A stretch of DNA of 64,000 bases from Oceanisphaera litoralis (lineage in GTDB: Bacteria > Pseudomonadota > Gammaproteobacteria > Enterobacterales > Aeromonadaceae): assembly GCF_016907015.1 (NCBI RefSeq), contig NZ_JAFBBE010000013.1, positions 40,274 through 104,273 of the forward strand. The letters are read 5' to 3'. The translations under genes were made by a program, and so were the position numbers. Below, piece by piece: positions 17,286 to 25,746 of this stretch. The notes under the pieces were generated by a model that was not told the DNA's origin, ran no database searches, and worked only from the letters and a program-made list of their open reading frames with translations. Position 1 is the stretch's first letter; each line of letters starts with the position of its first letter.

Positions 17286-17372
17286 CCGGAACCGACCGTC
17301 ACATGCCATGGACGGCATGTGCCGAGCGTCCCATGGATGGGCTCGAAGCGTGTCGGCGGAGCGCAACCGCAC
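17286..17372. repeat. Dispersed hairpin element, locus E
   Basis: One unit of the right-hand type without the outer AAAGGG arms: ACCGACCG, then CACATGCC-ATGGAC-GGCATGTG, then CCGAGCGT, then CCCATGGATGGG, then GTGTCGGCGGAGCG. Relative to locus D, A-T pairs in both stems are replaced by C-G pairs on both sides, so base pairing is kept. Confidence 0.85.
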
Positions 17373-17460
17373 TGGTGCTTCGGGTGGCAATGTTTGGTGA
17401 AAACCACCACTAGGTGGATAATGGACGTCTGGATGTAATGGATAACCCGCCGAGCCGACT

Positions 17461-18516
17461 ATGACCACAACTGCGACCACAACCACGACCACACTGACCA
17501 TCACCCGCCCCGACGACTGGCACCTGCACCTGCGCGATGGCGAACAACTCAAAGACACGGTTCGCGATGCCAGCCGTTATCTGGGTCGCGCCCTCGTCAT
17601 GCCCAACCTGCTGCCACCGGCCACCACCACCGAGCTGGCGCTGGCATACCGCGACCGCATTCTGGCGGTACGCCCCCAGGGCAGCCGGTTCGAGCCGCTG
17701 ATGAGCCTCTACCTGACCGATAACACGGATCCGCAGGAAATCCGCAAGGCCAGAGCCACCGGCAAGATAGTGGCCTGCAAACTGTACCCGGCCGGCGCCA
17801 CCACCAACTCCGACTCCGGCGTGACCGATGTGAAAAACATCTATCCGGTGCTGGAAGTCATGCAGGAAACCGGCACCCTGCTGCTGGTGCACGGCGAGGT
17901 GACCGACTCGCGCATCGACATCTTCGACCGGGAAAAAGTCTTCCTCGAGACAGTGCTGCCGGATGTGGTGCGCGACTTCCCGCAGTTGAAGATAGTGCTG
18001 GAGCACATCACCACAGAGCATGCGGTGAACTTCGTGGAGCAGGCCGGCGATAATGTAGCGGCCACCGTGACCGCCCATCACCTGCTGTTCAACCGCAACC
18101 ACATGCTGGCGGGCGGCATTCGTCCGCACTTCTACTGCCTGCCCATTCTGAAGCGCAACACCCACCAGCAGGCACTGGTGCGGGCCGCCACCAGCGGCAG
18201 CAAGAAGTTCTTCATGGGTACCGATTCGGCCCCCCACTTTCAGCATCGCAAGGAAGCCGCCTGCGGCTGTGCCGGTGCCTACACCTCCCACGCGGCCGTG
18301 GAGCTGTATGCGGAAGCCTTCGAGGAAGCCGGTGCCCTGGACAAGCTGGAAGCCTTCACCAGCCACCATGGCCCCGACTTCTACGGCCTGCCCCGCAATG
18401 AAGACACCATCACCCTGGTGAAGGAAAGCTGGACCGTCGACGCCACCCTGCCGCTGGGCGGCGACCAGCTGGTACCGATCCGCGCCGGTGAGACCATCGA
18501 CTGGGCGGTTAAATAA
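17461..18516 (+). CDS. pyrC: Dihydroorotase PyrC
   Basis: A 351-residue class II dihydroorotase (E. coli 348), which cyclises carbamoyl-aspartate in pyrimidine synthesis. Metal ligands are visible: DWHLHLRDG (first His pair), the carbamylated Lys in [29 protein letters not shown] and MGTDSAPH. The N-terminus is unusually threonine-rich ([11 protein letters not shown]), encoded by a degenerate ACCACA-type repeat, and there is no strong ribosome site before the ATG, so the start is less certain than the rest. It sits alone between two TPP-controlled transcription units and has its own terminator. Confidence 0.95.
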   Translation: MTTTATTTTTTLTITRPDDWHLHLRDGEQLKDTVRDASRYLGRALVMPNLLPPATTTELALAYRDRILAVRPQGSRFEPLMSLYLTDNTDPQEIRKARATGKIVACKLYPAGATTNSDSGVTDVKNIYPVLEVMQETGTLLLVHGEVTDSRIDIFDREKVFLETVLPDVVRDFPQLKIVLEHITTEHAVNFVEQAGDNVAATVTAHHLLFNRNHMLAGGIRPHFYCLPILKRNTHQQALVRAATSGSKKFFMGTDSAPHFQHRKEAACGCAGAYTSHAAVELYAEAFEEAGALDKLEAFTSHHGPDFYGLPRNEDTITLVKESWTVDATLPLGGDQLVPIRAGETIDWAVK

Positions 18517-18544
18517 GCCTCTCAACCAAAATAAAATGAAGTAC

Positions 18545-18569
18545 AACGCGGCTCCAGGCCGCGTTTTTT
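18545..18569 (+). terminator. Rho-independent terminator of pyrC
   Basis: AACGCGGC, loop TCCAG, GCCGCGTT followed by a T-run, about 30 bases after the pyrC stop. Confidence 0.9.
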
Positions 18570-18667
18570 ATGCCCGAGTGGCAGACGCGTCCTATCAGGG
18601 ATCCGAGTCACTTCCGTGCGGTTCCATCGATTGACAATGGTGACCATTCTTCTTACTCTCTGGCGCA

Positions 18668-18790
18668 ATTCCTGGGGGAGCCTGGGGGTATCCGCTTAAC
18701 GCACCATACCCCCGACCCGGCTGAGACTCCGCAGTTGACTGCGGTAACCCTTAGAACCTGATCCGGGTAATGCCGGCGAAGGGAAGGAAA
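18668..18790 (+). promoter_or_regulatory. TPP (THI-box) riboswitch upstream of the symporter
   Basis: Conserved elements appear in order: TTCCTGGGGGAGCC, a P3 arm with GGGGGTAT..ATACCCCC, GGCTGAGACTCCGC, GCGGTAACCCTTAGAACCTG, ATCCGGGTAATGCCGGCGAA and GGGAAGGAA closing P1. It matches the TPP aptamer consensus, including the optional P3a extension. The symporter starts about 110 bases downstream; the hairpin TAGCCAATGACTGGCTA lies in between. Confidence 0.95.
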
Positions 18791-18900
18791 TGACGGATCC
18801 TTACTCTCCCTCCCGCTCTGCCCGCCGTTGCCCGGCGCCAACTAGCCAATGACTGGCTATCACCGTCATGCTTGCCCGGTACGGGCAAAGGGAGAACATC

Positions 18901-20340
18901 ATGCTGGACACCACCGCCGCGATTCTGTGGCTCTGTTTATTTGCCGCCGTCTTTGCCATTCCCGGCCTGCTCTATGCCCGGCGCCGGCAAGACAAGCTGG
19001 AAGACTTCGTCGTTGCCCGCAACAGCCAGAGTGGCAGCGCCACCATGCTGACCCTGCTGGCCACCACCATGGGCACCTGGATCCTGTTTGGCCCGGCCCA
19101 GGCCGCCACCTGGGGCGGTATTGGCGCCATTACCGGCTACGCCCTGGGGGTGCTGGTACCAAGGCTTATCATGATCCCGCTCGGCGGCCGCATCCGCGAG
19201 CTGATGCCCGAAGGCCACACCCTTACCGAGTTCGTGCTCGGCCGCTATGGCCGCGGCATGTACGGCTTTGTGCTGGTGATCATGATGTTCTACCTGTTTA
19301 TTTCGCTCACCGCCGGCCTGACCGCCATCGCCCAGATGGTGGCGCTGCTGGCGCCGGTACCGCTGTGGGTGACCGCCGGCATAGTGATGGGCGCCACCCT
19401 GCTCTATACCCTGTACGGCGGGCTGCGCGTCACCATCTTCACCGACCGGGTGCAGATGCTGGTGATATTGCCGTTTATGCTGCTGTTGATCCTGTTCGGC
19501 TGGCAGGCCACCGGCGGTCTGGCGCCGGTGATCGCCGGGCTACAGGAAAAAGCCCCCCAGCTACTGAATCCGCTGGATACTACCGGGCTCAAGTCCGGCC
19601 TGACCTTTTTTATTGCCGTGGTGCTGACCGGCCTCTTCTATCAGGGCACCTGGCAGCGGGTGTTTGCCGCCCGAGACAACAAGGTGATCCGCAACGGCTT
19701 TATGCTGAGCGGCCTGATCAGCTTTCCGATCATCTTTATCATGGGCCTGTTCGGGCTGGCGTTCGTGGGCCTGGATCTGCCCGGTGACGGTTCGGTCGCC
19801 CTGTTCAGCGTGCTGATGCCGAACATGCCGCTGTGGTTTGCCATCGGCCTGCTGCCCTTTGGGCTGGCGCTGATCATGAGCAGCGCCGACTCCACCATCA
19901 GCGGTCTGTCCAGCATGATGGTGGTGGACCTGCGTCGCCTGCTGCCGAACATCCGCGCCCACAAGCTGCTGGGGCTGTCACGCTGGCTGATCGTGCTGCT
20001 GTCTATTCCGGTGCTGGTTGTCGCCTCGCAGGGCTTCAGCGTGCTTTATCTGTTTCTGCTGGCCGACCTGCTGTGCTGCGCCGCCGCCTTCCCGGTGTTC
20101 TTCGGCTTCTACAGTGCCCGCTACCAAAACTACAACGCCGTACTCGGCACCGCTGCCGGCCTGGTGGCCGGCCTCTGGCTGTTCCCGGCGCCGGGCGAGG
20201 CACTCACCTATCTGCTGGAGTCCTTCCTGCTGGCCAGTCTGGTGCCGGTGCTGGTGTCCGGCCTGCTGATGCTGGTGCCGAACCGTCAGCCGTTCGACTT
20301 CTCGATACTCAGCCTGCGCATCCGCAGCCTGGAAAGCTGA
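18901..20340 (+). CDS. Sodium:solute symporter (SSS family), probable thiamine-precursor importer
   Basis: A 479-residue membrane protein with about 13 helices and SSS-family features: a short YARRRQDKLEDFVVARNSQS loop after helix 1, GTWILFGPAQAATWGG, and a DSTISGLSSMMVVDL segment near helix 8, where SSS proteins bind sodium. The ATG at 18901 has GGGAGA 6 bases upstream; the frame opens at 18868 but without a site. TPP-riboswitch control implies a thiamine-related substrate. ThiV, a predicted SSS-type hydroxymethylpyrimidine transporter, is the closest concept I know; assignment to ThiV is inference. Confidence 0.85.
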   Translation: MLDTTAAILWLCLFAAVFAIPGLLYARRRQDKLEDFVVARNSQSGSATMLTLLATTMGTWILFGPAQAATWGGIGAITGYALGVLVPRLIMIPLGGRIRELMPEGHTLTEFVLGRYGRGMYGFVLVIMMFYLFISLTAGLTAIAQMVALLAPVPLWVTAGIVMGATLLYTLYGGLRVTIFTDRVQMLVILPFMLLLILFGWQATGGLAPVIAGLQEKAPQLLNPLDTTGLKSGLTFFIAVVLTGLFYQGTWQRVFAARDNKVIRNGFMLSGLISFPIIFIMGLFGLAFVGLDLPGDGSVALFSVLMPNMPLWFAIGLLPFGLALIMSSADSTISGLSSMMVVDLRRLLPNIRAHKLLGLSRWLIVLLSIPVLVVASQGFSVLYLFLLADLLCCAAAFPVFFGFYSARYQNYNAVLGTAAGLVAGLWLFPAPGEALTYLLESFLLASLVPVLVSGLLMLVPNRQPFDFSILSLRIRSLES

Positions 20341-20346
20341 ATCGAT

Positions 20347-20376
20347 AAAAATGGCCGCCCCACCCGGGGCAGCCAT
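20347..20376. terminator. Possible terminator hairpin after the symporter
   Basis: ATGGCCGCCCC-ACC-CGGGGCAGCCAT forms a strong stem 6 bases after the symporter stop, but the T-run on the plus side is delayed (CCGCGTTTTTATT). It is better formed as a terminator on the minus strand. Confidence 0.5.
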
Positions 20377-20541
20377 CATGCCGCGTTTTTATTCCATAAT
20401 TAAAGCGCGAAACGGGTCGCCGAGATGCGGGCAGACGCCGGTCGGCCAAGCTGTTACACTCGCGACCCTTTGGCGCTATTGGCGCCAGACTTCTTCTTAC
20501 CACCGCCTTGTATTGCGCACCGGCGTCACACTGGAGACACC

Positions 20542-20811
20542 ATGAAAATCATGATCCGGGGCCTGTCCCGCCTCACCACAGAAGACAAGATACTGGCCCT
20601 GCTGGCACCTTACGGCCTGGTGCATTACTTCCACCTGGTCATGGATCCCAGCACCAACAATTCCAAGGGCTTCGGCTTCGCCTTCATGCCCAACCCGGCT
20701 CAGGCCAAGGCGGCCATCAAGAGCCTGAACGGCATGGAAGTGGACGGCCAGAAAATTCGCGTCAAGAAAGCGGAAGTGAAGCCCGGGGAGAAAAACGAAA
20801 ATGACCAATAA
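20542..20811 (+). CDS. Single-domain RNA-recognition-motif (RRM) protein
   Basis: An 89-residue protein that is essentially one RRM. RNP2 is IMIRGL at residues 3-8 and RNP1 is KGFGFAFM near 42-49, with the expected beta-alpha-beta-beta-alpha-beta order and a basic tail (KIRVKKAEVKPGEK). Bacterial RRM proteins bind single-stranded RNA; their roles in gammaproteobacteria are poorly known. GGAG lies 6 bases before the ATG at 20542. The stop lies 11 bases inside the next gene (yehS), so the two are translationally coupled. Confidence 0.88.
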   Translation: MKIMIRGLSRLTTEDKILALLAPYGLVHYFHLVMDPSTNNSKGFGFAFMPNPAQAKAAIKSLNGMEVDGQKIRVKKAEVKPGEKNENDQ

Positions 20812-21274
20812 CGATATACTGCGTCGCGTCCGTTATGCCCTCGACCTGCCCGATCAACAAGCCATAGCGCTGTTCAGTCTGGGTGATGTGACCATAGACG
20901 AAGCACAATTTCTGGCCCTGCTGGCCAAGGAAGAAGATGCCAATTACCACAGTTGCAGCAACGAGCAGATACTGGGCTTTCTGGACGGTCTTATCCTGAA
21001 AAATCGCGGCCCGCGCCAAGGCGGCCCGGCACCGCGTGCGGAACAGGCCGAACCCATCAACAACCAGGTGTTCAAAAAGCTGCGGGTGGCACTGGAGCTG
21101 AAGGAAGAAGACATTCTCGGCCTGCTGTCCCTGGCCGGTTTTGAAGTGAGAAAGCCCGAACTGACCTCGCTGTTCCGCAAGCCCGGTCACAAGCATTATC
21201 AAGCCTGTGGCGATCAGTTCCTGCGCAACTTCCTGCAGGGCCTGGCACTGCAGCGTCGGCACGGCGCCGAATAA
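20801..21274 (+). CDS. yehS: DUF1456 protein YehS
   Basis: A 157-residue protein resembling E. coli YehS (156). It has the two tandem DUF1456 repeats, each starting NDILRRVRYAL / NQVFKKLRVALEL, and each ending in a CSNEQILGFLDGLI / CGDQFLRNFLQGL helix. The function is unknown. The start codon lies within the last codons of the RRM gene (11-base overlap); the upstream ribosome site is GGGGAG inside that gene. The coupling to an RNA-binding protein hints at an RNA-related role, which is inference. Confidence 0.9.
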   Translation: MTNNDILRRVRYALDLPDQQAIALFSLGDVTIDEAQFLALLAKEEDANYHSCSNEQILGFLDGLILKNRGPRQGGPAPRAEQAEPINNQVFKKLRVALELKEEDILGLLSLAGFEVRKPELTSLFRKPGHKHYQACGDQFLRNFLQGLALQRRHGAE

Positions 21275-21441
21275 GATCCCACTGGTGCTTATTGAAGAAC
21301 GCTGCCCGGGCAGCGATGATTCGCCAGGTAACTGGCGAATCTGTTGCCGGCACAGCTCGATATCCCCTTGTACCCAGGCCGACAGCGGCACGCCCAGCCA
21401 GTTTTCCAGCGAACGAAGATTAACCGGCAAGGACGGCACTC

Positions 21442-22482
21442 ATGGCTGCAGAAACCAACAACCGGGCAATAAGCATGTTGCAACGAATTGAAAATACAAG
21501 AAAACGCTACTTTCCCGGCGTCTGTGTAGCGGTCACCATCGGTATCGCCGCCAGCTTCCTGTCGCTGCAATATGGCGCTCCCGCCATGCTGATGGCGCTG
21601 CTGCTCGGGCTGGCATTCAACTTTCTGAGTCAGGAGTCCGTCTGCCTGCCGGGGCTGGAGTTTTCCGCCAAGACGGTGCTGCGCATCGGGGTGGCCATGC
21701 TGGGGCTGCGCATCAGCTTCAGCGACGTGCTCACCCTGGGCTGGTCGCCGCTGCTGATGGTGTGCTCATCGGTGCTGCTGACCATCGGCTTTGGCGTGAT
21801 CATGGCGCGGATGCTGGGATTCTCATCCGCTTTCGGCACCCTGACCGGCGGCGCGGTCGCCATTTGCGGTGCCTCGGCGGCCATGGCCATCGGCAGTGTG
21901 CTGGATCAAAATGAACAGACCAAGCGTAATACCCTGTTCACCGTGATCAGCGTGACCACCCTCAGTACCCTGGCGATGATCCTGTACCCCATGATCAGCA
22001 CCAGCCTGGATCTGACCCCACAGGAAGCGGGCCTGTTTATCGGTGCCACCATTCACGACGTGGCCCAGGTCGTCGGTGCCGGTTACAGCATGTCGAATGA
22101 AGTGGGCGATCTCGCCACCTTCGTCAAGCTGCTGCGCGTGGCCATGCTGGTGCCCATCGTCATGACCATAGGTATTTTGATCCAGCGTGCGGCCCGCCAA
22201 CGCGGTGAAAGCGGCGGCGGCGAAGGAGTGGCGATTCCCGGCTTCCTGCTCGGTTTTGTGGCCCTGTTCATTCTCAACAGCCTGGGCTGGATTCCGACCG
22301 CCGTCAGCCAGCCGCTGGCCGGCAGCTCCTCCTGGCTGCTGCTGACCGCCATCGCCGCCCTCGGCGTGCGTACCCAGCTCAAGGATATTCTCTCGGTAGG
22401 CTGGAAGCCGGTGCTGCTGGTGGTGCTGGAAACCCTGTTTATCGCCGGTCTGATCATCGCTTACATCCTGCTCGGTCAATAA
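21442..22482 (+). CDS. YeiH/UPF0324-family membrane protein (putative sulfate exporter family)
   Basis: A 346-residue protein with 9-10 membrane helices. The family signatures LRIGVAMLGLRISFSDV, GGAVAICGASAAMAIG and GATIHDVAQVVGAGYS identify the UPF0324 (YeiH, PSE/Cons_hypoth698) group. Some members are annotated as sulfate exporters, but the E. coli protein is uncharacterised. The usual neighbouring LysR gene (yeiE type) is absent. AAGGA lies 8 bases before the ATG; an internal ATG at 21475 is an alternative. Confidence 0.88.
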   Translation: MAAETNNRAISMLQRIENTRKRYFPGVCVAVTIGIAASFLSLQYGAPAMLMALLLGLAFNFLSQESVCLPGLEFSAKTVLRIGVAMLGLRISFSDVLTLGWSPLLMVCSSVLLTIGFGVIMARMLGFSSAFGTLTGGAVAICGASAAMAIGSVLDQNEQTKRNTLFTVISVTTLSTLAMILYPMISTSLDLTPQEAGLFIGATIHDVAQVVGAGYSMSNEVGDLATFVKLLRVAMLVPIVMTIGILIQRAARQRGESGGGEGVAIPGFLLGFVALFILNSLGWIPTAVSQPLAGSSSWLLLTAIAALGVRTQLKDILSVGWKPVLLVVLETLFIAGLIIAYILLGQ

Positions 22483-22501
22483 GCCCTTGCCCTGCTGCAA
22501 A

Positions 22502-22536
22502 CAAAACGGCGACCCTGAGGTCGCCGTTTTGTTTTA
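22502..22536 (+). terminator. Rho-independent terminator
   Basis: AAAACGGCGACC-CTGA-GGTCGCCGTTTT followed by GTTTTAT. An almost identical hairpin terminates the TetR gene at 24433-24466. Confidence 0.92.
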
Positions 22537-22577
22537 TGGGTTATTCCCGTGAAGGGGAAGCTTCTGGTCTATGGCGA

Positions 22578-22647
22578 TAGCTTCCTGCAGGGAGATCCTG
22601 ACGTTCGTCAGGATGACAGCCTGGGCACATGATGAATCCGGTTGGTA
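22578..22647. repeat. Short intergenic repeat, copy 2
   Basis: Inverted copy of 14372-14440: CCTGCAGGGAGATCCTGACG, then TTCGTCAGGATGAC, then a CACATGATGAATCCGGTTGG flank. The CCTGACGTTCGTCAGG hairpin is perfectly paired here. Confidence 0.75.
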
Positions 22648-23694
22648 TTACACCAACTCGGTCAGCATGTCCTGATGGTACTCCACCAGCGGTTCGGCCT
22701 GTTTCACCCGGCTGACATAATCCGGGTTGGCGATAAAGGGCCGGCCGATAGCGGCCAGATCGAAGCGATTCTGCACCAGTCCTTCGGCCGCCGCCGCCGG
22801 GGTCAGGCCGCCCACTCCAATCAGGGTGCCCCGGTAGTGGCGGCGCAGATACTCGCTGGCGCGTCCGTCCAGAAAATCGAAGGTCAGGCTGTCGTCAAAA
22901 ATGCCCAGATGCAGGTAAGCCAGTTCCTTGCGGTTCAACTCTTCCAGCAAATAGTCGAATACCGCCCGATCGCGCGCATCCGCCTGCATATGAGTGTAGG
23001 CACCGGGGGTGAGTCGAATGCCGGTTCTGTCGGCACCTACTCGCTCCGCCACCGCATCGATCACCTGCAGGGCAAACCGACTCATGTTTTCCGGAGTCTG
23101 GCCGTAGTCGTCGGTTCTGTGGTTGGTGTCATGGTGTAAAAACTGATCGATCAGGTAACCGTTGGCACCGTGGATCTCGACACCGTCGAAACCGGCGGTG
23201 ATGGCATTTTCCGCCGCCTGGGCATAGTCGGCGACCAATTGCTCAATTTCTGCCGCCGATAGTGCCCTGGGCAATTCATAGGTTAAATCCCGCATTCTCG
23301 GCACCGAACCTTCAAACGCCACCGCGCTGGGTGCTACCGGCTGCCGGTCGGAAAAATGCGAATGCGCCAGTCGGCCCACATGCCACAATTGCAGGAAAAT
23401 CTTGCCGCCCTTTTGGTGTACCTGCTCGGTCACCGTCTTCCAGCCCTCGATTTGCGCCTGACTGTAGATACCGGGAGTATCCGGATAACCCTGACCATCG
23501 GCGCGAATAACGGTCGCCTCGCTGATGATCAGCCCCGCCTCGGCACGACGGCCGTAATAGTCGGCCATCTGCCGGGTGGGCACCAGGCCGGGGCCGGCCA
23601 TGCAGCGTGTTAGCGGCGCCATCACGATGCGATTGCTCAGGGTCAGGGTACTGTTGAGCAAGCAGGGTTCAAACAGAGCGGTATTCGTCGGCAT
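22648..23694 (-). CDS. Old Yellow Enzyme-family ene-reductase
   Basis: A 348-residue FMN-dependent TIM-barrel oxidoreductase. The OYE landmarks are MAPLTRCMA, GLIISEATVIRADGQGYPDT, the substrate-anion pair in VEIHGANGYLIDQF (His...Asn), the HHDTNHRTDDYG segment and FDLAAIGRPFIANPD. Such enzymes reduce activated alkenes, N-ethylmaleimide or nitro compounds with NADPH. I chose the ATG at 23694, which has GAAGGAAG 5 bases upstream; the frame is open further without a site. It is divergent from a TetR gene and has a palindromic operator just upstream, so derepression by electrophiles (as for E. coli nemRA) is likely. Confidence 0.93.
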   Translation of the reverse strand: MPTNTALFEPCLLNSTLTLSNRIVMAPLTRCMAGPGLVPTRQMADYYGRRAEAGLIISEATVIRADGQGYPDTPGIYSQAQIEGWKTVTEQVHQKGGKIFLQLWHVGRLAHSHFSDRQPVAPSAVAFEGSVPRMRDLTYELPRALSAAEIEQLVADYAQAAENAITAGFDGVEIHGANGYLIDQFLHHDTNHRTDDYGQTPENMSRFALQVIDAVAERVGADRTGIRLTPGAYTHMQADARDRAVFDYLLEELNRKELAYLHLGIFDDSLTFDFLDGRASEYLRRHYRGTLIGVGGLTPAAAAEGLVQNRFDLAAIGRPFIANPDYVSRVKQAEPLVEYHQDMLTELV

Positions 23695-23711
23695 CAAGGC
23701 TTCCTTCAATT

Positions 23712-23727
23712 TTGAATGAACATTCAA
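23712..23727. promoter_or_regulatory. Palindromic operator between OYE and TetR genes
   Basis: A perfect inverted repeat, TTGAATGAACATTCAA, 17 bases upstream of the OYE start. A half site CATTCAAGATAT recurs at 23771. Location and symmetry suit a TetR-family repressor. Confidence 0.7.
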
Positions 23728-23838
23728 GATGAGGCCGCCAAACGCGATTTTCAAGTCTGAACGAAACCAGCATTCAAGATATCTGGTTTAACCACAGGGC
23801 TGATAAGGGTAGGATAGCGGCTGTTGATGGGAGACATT

Positions 23839-24420
23839 ATGCGTACCGCCAGTTTTGATCGGGCCCAGGTGTTAAGGGCCGCCATCCAGGCTTTTCGCCA
23901 CAAGGGCTTTGCCGCCACTACCATGCAGGATCTGGTGACCACCACCGGTCTGCACCCGGGTAGCATCTATGGCGCCTTTGGCAACAAGAAGGGCCTGTTG
24001 CTGGCCACGGTCGATCAATATGTGCTCGACCGGCAGGCGGAACTGGAACTGTGTTTTGTCGACCTCACTCCCTTTGCCGGCCTGGGTCGCTACATGGCGC
24101 TGGTAGTGGAAGAAATGCAACGCTGCGACTCCATGGCGTGTCTGCTGGTCAAGATGCTGCAGGAAATAGGCGAACAGGATGAAGAGGTGGCTTCCCGGAT
24201 CAGCACTCTGCTGGTGCAGCATGAGCGCCGCCTGGCCGAGGCCCTGCTCGCCGCCCAGCAAACAGGCGAGGCACGAGGTGATGCCAGCCCGGAACAACTC
24301 GCCCGCTGGCTGATGATCGGCATTTACGGTATGCGTACCTATGCCCATGTGCATGCAGACCTTGATGATATGCAGGAGGTGGCCGATCGATTGCTGGTCA
24401 CGCTGCAGCCTGTGGCCTAA
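23839..24420 (+). CDS. TetR-family repressor, NemR/AcrR-like
   Basis: A 193-residue protein. The N-terminal helix-turn-helix runs through HKGFAATTMQDLVTTTGLHP followed by GSIYGAFGNKKGLL, the classic TetR DNA-reading helix. The C-terminal half is helical with a CDSMACLLVKMLQE segment; the paired cysteines there could sense electrophiles as in NemR, which is inference. The ATG at 23839 has GGGAG 5 bases upstream; an ATG at 23824 lacks a site. It faces away from the OYE gene across the operator. Confidence 0.9.
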   Translation: MRTASFDRAQVLRAAIQAFRHKGFAATTMQDLVTTTGLHPGSIYGAFGNKKGLLLATVDQYVLDRQAELELCFVDLTPFAGLGRYMALVVEEMQRCDSMACLLVKMLQEIGEQDEEVASRISTLLVQHERRLAEALLAAQQTGEARGDASPEQLARWLMIGIYGMRTYAHVHADLDDMQEVADRLLVTLQPVA

Positions 24421-24432
24421 ATTGCGATCACA

Positions 24433-24466
24433 CAAAACGGCGACCCTGGGGTCGCCGTTTTGGTTT
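24433..24466 (+). terminator. Rho-independent terminator of the TetR gene
   Basis: AAAACGGCGACC-CTGG-GGTCGCCGTTTT then GGTTT. It may also serve the convergent gene ending at 24485. Confidence 0.9.
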
Positions 24467-24484
24467 CTGAAGAATAAGTTGAGC

Positions 24485-25516
24485 CTACCTGAAACTGGTG
24501 GCGGTCAACGGTAGCGTGCGCCCTTCCGTCGAGCTTTTTTCTGCAAGATTGATGATATTGAGCCCATCCAGCGCATCCTGCATGGTTACCGGCAAGGGGC
24601 CTTCACCACGGATGGCCTTGGCCGTGGCCTGATAGAAATAGCGATAGCCCCCGATTTCCGACTCGATGACTTCCGGCTCCTCGTCGGAATAAAAGATGCC
24701 ATAGTCCGCTTCGGCTTCCTTGGCCAGAAAGGGCGAGTCCGGCACTATGCCGTTTTGTAGCCGCTCTTCCTGCGGATCGAAGCCACGCTTGATATAGCAG
24801 CCGCGCTCCCCCTGCAGCTTGAAGCGCAGGGTCGGCCCCGGATGATAGGGGCTGGAATGCAGCAGCACTTCCTTGTCACTGTAGTGCAGTTGCACATGGA
24901 AGTAGTCGGTCACTTGTGAGCCGGGGCGCATCGACAGGCAACGCGCGGTCACCGACAGCGGCTTACCGAACAGCACCAGCGCCTGATCCACCAGGTGGCC
25001 ACCCAGATCGAACCAGACACCCGCGCCCTCACCGGGCTTCTCTGCCCGTACTCGCGGCCGGAACCGATCGAAGTGGGACTCGAAACCGTGAATGGGTCCC
25101 AGAGTCTCCTCGGCCAGCAGCTTGCGCAGGGTCAGAAAATCGCTATCCCAGCGGCGATTATGAAAGGGGATCAGGCACAGTTTATTGGTGTCGGCCAGCC
25201 GCATCAGCTCGGCGCCCTGATGCAGCTGGGTCACGCAGGGGTTTTCCATCACCACATGCAATCCCAGGTTCAGCGCCTTGAGGCCCAGCTCGTAGTGCAC
25301 CTCGTTGGGCGCCGTGATCACCACCAGCCGGGCACCGGATTCGGCCAGCATCTGATCCACATCGGTATAGACCTTCACCTCGGGCCAGTCTTTCGCCGCC
25401 TTTTCCGGCTTGGAGGTACTGATGGCCACCAGCTCGAATTCCGACAGGCTGTCGATAAAAGGCAGATGGAAAATACTGGCGGACTGGCCGTAGCCAATGA
25501 TGGCGGTTTTAATCAT
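24485..25516 (-). CDS. Gfo/Idh/MocA-family oxidoreductase (YdgJ-like) with altered EKP motif
   Basis: A 343-residue NAD(P)-dependent oxidoreductase. The N-terminal Rossmann domain shows AIIGYGQSASIFHLPF; the C-terminal alpha/beta domain contains FHNRRWDSDFLTL, SHFDRFRPRVRAEKPGEG, GVWFDLGGHLVDQAL and GFDPQEERL, all as in E. coli YdgJ. The normally invariant EKP loop that presents a catalytic lysine reads Glu91-Asn92-Pro93 (VVMENPCVT), so the lysine is replaced by asparagine; the codon is AAC. The start at 25516 has GAGG 6 bases upstream. The gene is single, and its substrate is unknown. Confidence 0.88.
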   Translation of the reverse strand: MIKTAIIGYGQSASIFHLPFIDSLSEFELVAISTSKPEKAAKDWPEVKVYTDVDQMLAESGARLVVITAPNEVHYELGLKALNLGLHVVMENPCVTQLHQGAELMRLADTNKLCLIPFHNRRWDSDFLTLRKLLAEETLGPIHGFESHFDRFRPRVRAEKPGEGAGVWFDLGGHLVDQALVLFGKPLSVTARCLSMRPGSQVTDYFHVQLHYSDKEVLLHSSPYHPGPTLRFKLQGERGCYIKRGFDPQEERLQNGIVPDSPFLAKEAEADYGIFYSDEEPEVIESEIGGYRYFYQATAKAIRGEGPLPVTMQDALDGLNIINLAEKSSTEGRTLPLTATSFR

Positions 25517-25746
25517 GGTCAACCTCGTTAGCAGTCGGTTCCGAACTCCGGCTCATACATGCGACCGGGTTCGGGCAACGACTTTATTATTTTAGGTGTT
25601 GGCAGACATTTGGCCCGCGGCGCTTTCTGGCTACACTCTACCGCAAAGCCATTCCTTCAATAAATAAGGATAAAATGAAGGGAGCCGCCCAAAATACCGA
25701 ATGATACCCTAACCTCACTGCTGACCATGATGTGAAAGGACGCCTG

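Noticed and set aside
20762..21439. A 225-codon minus-strand frame opposite yehS, possibly a LysR remnant next to the YeiH-like gene
   Set aside because: Its bulk is antisense to yehS. The N-terminal 50 residues before that overlap show no recognisable HTH or effector domain.
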